Origin: Kiloniellales bacterium
GTDB taxonomy: Bacteria; Pseudomonadota; Alphaproteobacteria; Kiloniellales; JAKSDN01
Direction of reading: 5' to 3'
NCBI GenBank assembly: GCA_022360075.1
Contig: JAKSDN010001518.1
Span: 1-8,444 of the forward strand
DNA: 8,444 nt
Both the position numbers and the translations under genes were made by a program. The notes below the pieces were generated by a model. That model was given only the letters and a program-made list of their open reading frames with translations. It ran no database searches and was not told where the DNA came from. How positions within the stretch are numbered: the stretch's first letter is position 1; every line of letters begins with the position of its first letter. This document shows, in pieces, positions 5,701 through 8,444 of this stretch.

Positions 5701-8030
5701 TCCAGAACACGACCGATCACGGCGTCACCCTGAACGACACCGGCGGCTTTTCGATTTCGTCGATGAACATCGCGAACCCGGGCAACAGCGACGCGAATGC
5801 CAATGATCCCAACAACGTAGGGGTTGACGGGATCCATGCCGAAGAAATTCGCGGCACTAATCTCATTCGTGCCAGCAGTTTCGAGAGCTACAACTCCTTC
5901 AACTCCAGCCAAGCTATTCAGCTTGAAAACAACGGCGTCTCGCTGGATGAGTTCCGCGTCGTCGGCAGCTCCTTCAACAACAACCTAACCCCCGCGCTTC
6001 CGGGCAACCTGCTAGCCGGCAGCTCGGCGATCCGCGCGGACCTCGAGGCGGGCACCGTCAACGGCAACTTCATCGTCAATAACAACACCTTCCAGAACCA
6101 CGCCGTTGCGGCTGTCGACTTCGCGGTAGGCGATGGCACCGGCGGAACCGGAACCATCGACATCGTGATCGCCGATAACAACTTCATCGGGCGAGACGAC
6201 GTCATCGTCAGCAACGACATCGCGCTCGGCGTGCAAGACGGCTACACGGTCAATGCCTCGGTGCACAACAACAGCATCAACAAGGTGAAGCCGGTGACGA
6301 GCACCGCTGGCGTCGTGAGCGCGGTGGTTGGTCAGCTTGCGCCCGGGGCCGGGCCGGATGTCGATCTCCGCCTTACGGAAAACCGAATCGACGAGATCCG
6401 CGGCCGTCGAGGCTTCAATCTCATCATCGAGGAGAACGTAAGCGACTATGACGTAACGCTGTTCGACAACCGGGTCACGAACCTGGTGACCGAAGCTGCC
6501 GCCAACTGCCCCGGTGTCAACTGCAACGGCCTCGAAGCCCTCGAGATGGAAATCGAGGACAACGCGGGCGCCGGGGAAGTTCGCATCGTCGACAACACAT
6601 TCGGGACCAACGCGGCCGGCGCCGGGGAGGGGCCCGTCGCCGGCAACGGTTCGCGCGAAGCCATCGACATTTCGGTGCAGAATGGCGTATCGCCGGATGT
6701 CCTGATCCACAACAACTCCCTCGTCACCTCCGACATCAGCTCGGGCGAGGCGATCGAGCTCGACATCGAGGACACCTCGACGATCGACCTTACCGTCACG
6801 AACAACAACTTGACCGGCGGAAACCAGAACGAAGGCTTCACGATCGAAACGGAGGACGCAGGCTCGACCGCGAACGTCAAGTTCACGGGAAACACCTCCA
6901 CCGACGAGATCGAGTTCGATCGGGATGCGGGAACCCTGACGATCACCGACCGAGACAGTCTTGCCACGGACAACCCCGGCGTGGCGGCCGTTCCCGGATT
7001 CTCTCTGGTCGACAATCCTGGCACGACGGCGAACGATCCAACCTTGCCGACGGGCGTGGTCCTGGCGACCGGCGGCCTGGCCCAGATCGTGACCCTGAAC
7101 GCTGCGGCCGGCACCGATCTCGAGGTCACCGTGCTCAACGCCAACGGCACGCGGGCCGCGGGTGTGACCGTGACCTTCGCGGCGCCCGGCGCCGGGGCGA
7201 GCGGCAGCTTCACGGGCGGCAACACGGCCGTGACCGATGCGAACGGCGTGGCCACCAAGGCCTTCAGCGCCAATGCGACGGCTGGTGCCTACGAGATCAC
7301 GGCGACGGCGGCCGGCTTCGAGGGTGCGAGCTTCCTGTTCCAGAACGAGGCCGTGCCGGCCCAGTTTCTGACCGCCGCGACCGGCCTGGCGCACGGCCTC
7401 GACGGCATCGACGTGCTGACCCAGAGCGAGCTGGATGGGGTGGTGACGGCGGCCAAGACGCGCTGGGCGGAGAACGGCCTGAGCGAGAGCCAGGCGGCAG
7501 CGCTGGACGGCCTCGTGTTCGCTGTCGCCGACCTCGAGGGCGGCGCGCTCGGCGCCTTCGTGGGCGATCGTATCGAGATCGACGTCGACGCCGCCGGCCA
7601 CGGCTGGTTCGTCGACGAGACTCCGCTCGATGACGGCGAGTTCGGTCCGGGGGGCGCGGAGACCAGTCTCACCGCCACCGATGGCGCGGCCGCAGACGCG
7701 ATGGATCTTTTGACCACCGTGCTGCACGAGATCGGGCATGGCCTCGGCCTCATCGACCTCGCCTCGCAGACGGAGGCCGACGACCTCATGTTCGCTCTGC
7801 TCGACAGCGGCGAGCGCCGGCTGCCGGCTGCCGGACAGGCTGGCGGTCCGTCGGCCGTCGCCTTGGCCGCGGACGACCTCCTGGACGGTCAGGGCACAGG
7901 CGCTTCGCTCGGCGAAGCGGAGTCAGGAGACGGCGGCGCGCCGAGCGCCAACGTCTCGCCGGCCTACCTCGCCGCGATCGCCGCCGCGCAGGTCGAGGAG
8001 GCCGCGACCGACGGCATCGTGATCGCTTAG
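2790..8030 (+). CDS. Giant cadherin-like / beta-helix surface protein with C-terminal matrixin-like metallopeptidase module
   Basis: This 1746-residue protein is probably secreted or surface-attached and has a modular adhesin or matrix-protein layout. Residues 1-180 form an acidic N-terminal region with a Gly/Asp linker near 111-120. Residues about 190-306, 307-421 and 422-528 are three cadherin-like repeats, each ending in a calcium-linker-like NDIND, TDVND or NNVND. Residues 530-664 are another Ig-like module starting AVDLNG. Residues 665-1395 are a right-handed beta-helix, opening with FFIDNSVGGGPGDGS. Residues about 1425-1510 are a Big_1-type Ig domain. Residues about 1536-1682 are a matrixin-like module with HEIGHGLGLID at 1646-1656 and Met1667. 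There is no N-terminal hydrophobic signal peptide; the C-terminus TDGIVIA resembles type I secretion signals, but canonical RTX nonapeptides are absent. The protein has six lysines and two cysteines. The role is inferred: cell-surface adhesion, biofilm or glycan binding, with possible proteolysis or self-processing. No secretion genes are present to confirm the route. The reading frame is intact. Confidence 0.93.
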   Translation: MTVQVTTTPPGTSQNYESGSVIVVPPGGGLVFQIRDVDPDGNVGPVISPTLFQTELSGADLIVTLPDDTVITFRNILPILSDPDFSDGIADASGTPVINSPETAIDPAAGDDGGGDGGGPASPASASILAANAFFDDGVGNFFAPGAGPSGFLLPIGGPPFTGSPSDPNLTLLLDGDGDVTPATPTPAANLAPVFVPGGPFVINEQANVAAPNGTVTVAGSQNGDPVGVALALDPEGGPVTYAITGGDPTSIFAMNPATGAITVANAAQLDFEAGPAQFNLTISATDAAGATAVAPFVVNVNDINDGPALQPAGPFAVEERTAVPPPQSVTDPGAANGTVVGTVAATDEDLPANALTFAIVAGDPTGIFAIDNNGQITVADASQLDFEGGTTNFTLTVQTTDGQGGQDQRDYVVNVTDVNDAPALQAAGPFAIDENVNGLGSQNGDAVGTVNATDVDVPPDPLTFTIVGGTGQTAFAIDAASGEITVADAPQLDLETTPSFSLSVQVTDGQGGTDQRDVTVNLNNVNDPPAVDLNGANDAGENFDAGNFQAGAGATSIVDTDAQVVDVDSQIQSLNITFSAAPPNGANEVLAVNLGASGLVANPIANGIQLTGNADPSVYEGVLRTLTYDNTAGTPTDGARTINIQATDAGGATSNTANATITVVPRVFFIDNSVGGGPGDGSQNNPFRSIAEFNNANGQAGQANPQTGDTIFIRTGNGSYDEADGINLLNDQILLGQERADLLPSAITGEVVGTAPVINVTALDNHGIELGSGNTIRGLDIGNTRGTGSGIDDGGNNVGTLTISNVAIGGTGKAVDIDQGGTLGLTFESITSTSSSSEGIDIDGVGGSFTVTGATSIVSSGTGVDLTGSGTASFSFGGLSASTSGTGTGLNANTAGTLSITGPGSVIDTTGGTGTGVNITGTTIGNDGVTFRSISVNGATNGIVLNNTGNGSFTVTGDGSNTQNASGGTIQNTTDHGVTLNDTGGFSISSMNIANPGNSDANANDPNNVGVDGIHAEEIRGTNLIRASSFESYNSFNSSQAIQLENNGVSLDEFRVVGSSFNNNLTPALPGNLLAGSSAIRADLEAGTVNGNFIVNNNTFQNHAVAAVDFAVGDGTGGTGTIDIVIADNNFIGRDDVIVSNDIALGVQDGYTVNASVHNNSINKVKPVTSTAGVVSAVVGQLAPGAGPDVDLRLTENRIDEIRGRRGFNLIIEENVSDYDVTLFDNRVTNLVTEAAANCPGVNCNGLEALEMEIEDNAGAGEVRIVDNTFGTNAAGAGEGPVAGNGSREAIDISVQNGVSPDVLIHNNSLVTSDISSGEAIELDIEDTSTIDLTVTNNNLTGGNQNEGFTIETEDAGSTANVKFTGNTSTDEIEFDRDAGTLTITDRDSLATDNPGVAAVPGFSLVDNPGTTANDPTLPTGVVLATGGLAQIVTLNAAAGTDLEVTVLNANGTRAAGVTVTFAAPGAGASGSFTGGNTAVTDANGVATKAFSANATAGAYEITATAAGFEGASFLFQNEAVPAQFLTAATGLAHGLDGIDVLTQSELDGVVTAAKTRWAENGLSESQAAALDGLVFAVADLEGGALGAFVGDRIEIDVDAAGHGWFVDETPLDDGEFGPGGAETSLTATDGAAADAMDLLTTVLHEIGHGLGLIDLASQTEADDLMFALLDSGERRLPAAGQAGGPSAVALAADDLLDGQGTGASLGEAESGDGGAPSANVSPAYLAAIAAAQVEEAATDGIVIA
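3357..4373 (+). repeat. Three tandem cadherin-like repeats within the giant protein
   Basis: Three units of about 108-117 codons (3357-3707, 3708-4052, 4053-4373) share one layout: GPF(V/A)I.E near the start, an acidic D.EG / DEDLP / DVDVP stretch, a T(Y/F).I..G core, FA(M/I)(N/D) followed by G.I(T)VA.A.QLD(F/L)E, and a final VNV.D(I/V)ND. Units 2 and 3 also share TDGQGG.DQRD. This is the cadherin fold pattern with calcium-binding linker residues largely kept. The units have diverged in sequence, so they are old duplications and not recent expansions. Confidence 0.85.
4374..4781 (+). other. Ig-like/cadherin-like module between the cadherin repeats and beta-helix (residues ~529-664)
   Basis: This part of the giant protein begins PPAVDLNGANDAG and contains IVDTDAQVVDVDSQIQSLNI, GNADPSVYEGVLRTLTYDN and a final ATDAGGATSNTANATITV. 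The D-T-D, D-V-D and Y-x-x-x-L-x-x-L-x-Y elements recur in repetitive adhesins and cadherin-like domains. It follows the NNVND end of the third cadherin unit without a gap and leads directly into the beta-helix. The exact Pfam family cannot be assigned by eye. Confidence 0.55.
4782..6975 (+). other. Right-handed parallel beta-helix region (PbH1-like; residues ~665-1395)
   Basis: The region opens with FFIDNSVGGGPGDGSQNNPF and TGDTIFIRTGNG, the usual entry of pectate-lyase-like or DUF1565-type beta-helices. The first half (residues about 760-1010) is Gly/Thr/Ser/Asn-rich with coils of about 25-27 residues, seen in SSEGIDIDG, GTGVDLTGSG, GTGLNANTAG, GTGVNITGTT and NGIVLNNTGNG. The second half has more irregular coils marked by an N-N/D-x-[FIL] turn: NNNTFQN, DNNFIG, HNNSINK, TENRIDE, FDNRVTN, VDNTFGT, HNNSLVT, NNNLTGG. 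I see no pectate-lyase or glycosidase catalytic signature, so binding or structure is more likely than catalysis. Confidence 0.8.
7062..7319 (+). other. Big_1-type bacterial Ig-like domain (residues ~1425-1510)
   Basis: The stretch reads as an invasin/intimin-type Ig domain: LEVTVLNANGTRAAGVTVTF, then a Gly/Ala/Ser-rich loop, TAVTDANGVATKAF and AGAYEITATAAG. The D-A-N-G-x-A motif and the closing Y-x-I-T-A-T-A are typical of Big_1 domains. Here it probably acts as a rigid spacer between the beta-helix and the C-terminal peptidase-like module. Confidence 0.8.
7395..7836 (+). other. Matrixin-like (metzincin) zinc-peptidase module at the C-terminus (residues ~1536-1682)
   Basis: The module starts DVLTQSELDGVVTAAKTRWA and continues with VADLEGGALGAFVGDRIEID and DAAGHGWFVDETP, a composition seen in C-terminal modules of other large bacterial surface proteins. 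The core is LLTTVLHEIGHGLGLID followed by DDLM. H1646, E1647 and H1650 match the HExxH zinc site, G1653 is the metzincin glycine, D1656 takes the place of the usual third His, and M1667 is spaced as in the matrixin Met-turn. The HExGHxLGLx(H/D)-x10-M spacing matches the matrixin family. No cysteine-switch propeptide is present. It is either an active protease, possibly self-processing, or a structural relic; the sequence alone cannot decide. Confidence 0.75.
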
Positions 8031-8135
8031 GGGCGGGTCGTCAGTTCGATCTCGTCGTTGATTTGGCGTGATCCACCATTGCGGTCTGTCACTGTCGGGC
8101 CTGACCCGAGCCTGTCCGGTTGAGGTTTCTGTACT

Positions 8136-8160
8136 GGGCGGGAAGCGCCCGCTCCCGCCC
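8136..8160. terminator. Strong GC-rich hairpin, candidate transcription end for the giant gene
   Basis: GGGCGGGA (8136-8143) and TCCCGCCC (8153-8160) are perfect complements around a 9-base loop, 105 bases after the TAG. No T-tract follows directly; TTTT occurs only at 8174-8177. It may stop or protect transcripts from the 3' end, but it is not a textbook intrinsic terminator. An alternative shorter fold GGGCG/CGCCC (8136-8140 with 8146-8150) competes with it. Confidence 0.35.
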
Positions 8161-8178
8161 CGAGGGAACAGCCTTTTC

Positions 8179-8320
8179 GGCGCTGCGCGCCAGCCCCCCT
8201 CCCGGCGCTCCGCGCCGACCTCCCCCTCGAGGGGGGAGGAGTTAGCCTACTGCAATGCTGATTTGATCCCCTCCCTCCTCGAGGGGGAGGGTTAGGGTGG
8301 GGGGCGTCCGCGGAGCGGAC
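8179..8320. repeat. REP/BIME-like inverted pair of palindromic elements
   Basis: Two related units face each other. Unit A has the hairpin CGGCGC-TCC-GCGCCG (8203-8217) followed by the palindrome CCCCCTCGAGGGGG (8222-8235). Unit B, on the opposite strand, has GTCCGC-TCC-GCGGAC (8306-8320 on the plus strand, where the loop reads GGA) next to a CTCGAG-centred palindrome near 8277-8290. The 14-mer CCTCCCCCTCGAGG at 8219-8232 recurs exactly in inverted orientation at 8277-8290. A third triloop hairpin, GGCGC-TGC-GCGCC, sits at 8179-8191. Such G/C-rich palindrome pairs between convergent genes are typical dispersed intergenic repeats (REP/BIME type). Dispersal in this genome cannot be seen from one window. 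Confidence 0.7.
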
Positions 8321-8346
8321 AGACAAAGAGATATCGATTCACGCCG

Positions 8347-8444
8347 TCACTTCGCGAAGCTCGGCCGCCGTGACGCGACATCGAGTTCGGCTTCCAAGGC
8401 CATGCCGAGGTTGCACAGCAAACCCTCTTCGAACAGGCCGGCCC
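8347..8444 (-). CDS. C-terminal end of an unidentified protein (31 codons, rest outside window)
   Basis: On the minus strand, a frame open from the window edge runs to a TGA at 8349-8347. It encodes 31 residues that include GLFEEGLLCNLGMALEAELD and end RRPSFAK. Third codon positions are mostly G or C, and the residue mix looks like a real soluble protein. The other two minus-strand frames read as Arg/Cys-rich noise. The gene converges on the giant adhesin-like gene. The fragment is too short to name a family. Confidence 0.5.
   Translation of the reverse strand, partial: AGLFEEGLLCNLGMALEAELDVASRRPSFAK

Larger units (their letters stand above)
8031..8346. other. Noncoding region between convergent genes
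   Basis: These 316 bases lie between the TAG of the giant gene and the minus-strand stop at 8347-8349. The first 60 bases show nothing recognisable. From 8095 on there is a series of hairpins: a 5-bp TCGGG/CCCGA stem (8095-8109), an 8-bp GC stem (8136-8160), and the palindromic repeat cluster at 8179-8320. Open frames across the repeats have the composition of translated palindromes, not proteins. Confidence 0.8.

Noticed and set aside
5100..5760. Repeated GGCACCGGC-type units as a possible CRISPR or minisatellite
   Set aside because: They are in frame and encode beta-helix coils of 25-27 residues with diverged sequence; there are no constant repeats with unique spacers.
4782..6975. Beta-helix as a pectate lyase or polygalacturonase enzyme
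   Set aside because: No catalytic Asp/Arg/His signature of these families is visible; the coils fit a structural or binding beta-helix.
6012..7739. 575-codon minus-strand open frame opposite the beta-helix and peptidase module
   Set aside because: Antisense shadow in the codon register of the giant gene; the plus strand carries clear domains through the whole stretch.
8027..8326. 99-codon minus-strand frame containing PHPNPPPRGGR, and the overlapping 75-codon plus-strand frame at 8068-8295
   Set aside because: The PNPPPRGGR-type peptide is the usual false translation of G/C-rich intergenic palindromes; both frames are explained by the repeat cluster at 8179-8320.

Overview
The window is GC-rich, with strong GC bias at third codon positions. 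It looks like an alphaproteobacterium, probably Rhodospirillales-like. That placement is inference from codon use, the style of the TPR protein, CtrA-like TTAACC boxes and the CTCGAG-centred intergenic palindromes; no phylogenetic marker is present.

Layout: (1) Positions 3-2528 (+) are the 3' part of a long gene for a probable exported or periplasmic protein. It has an Ala/Pro/Ser-rich linker, a beta-rich domain and a long TPR-like alpha-solenoid; its true start lies upstream of the window. (2) Positions 2529-2789 are an intergenic region with a weak hairpin/T-tract terminator, an inverted pair of TTAACC boxes, a tandem TTGAC pair, and a small hairpin that overlaps the ribosome binding site of the next gene. 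(3) Positions 2790-8030 (+) encode one 1746-residue surface or secreted protein. In order it has an acidic N-terminal region, three cadherin-like repeats, a further Ig-like module, a right-handed beta-helix of about 730 residues, a Big_1-type Ig domain and a C-terminal matrixin-like zinc-peptidase module with HEIGHGLGLID followed by a Met. (4) Positions 8031-8346 are noncoding sequence between convergent genes, with a strong GC hairpin and an inverted pair of REP/BIME-like palindromes. (5) Positions 8347-8444 (-) are the last 31 codons of an unidentified gene.

The giant protein is the main item. It has no visible Sec signal peptide, almost no lysine (six, none before residue 814), only two cysteines (1240 and 1245), and a C-terminus ending in an acidic residue followed by hydrophobic ones. 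This fits a calcium-stabilised adhesin or matrix protein exported by a type I system, but no transporter gene lies in the window. The TPR gene upstream is co-directional, but a possible terminator and a 261-base gap suggest the giant gene has its own promoter. A functional link between the two is not shown. The individual domains are all known families; the unusual points are their combination in one chain and the Asp at the third zinc-ligand position.
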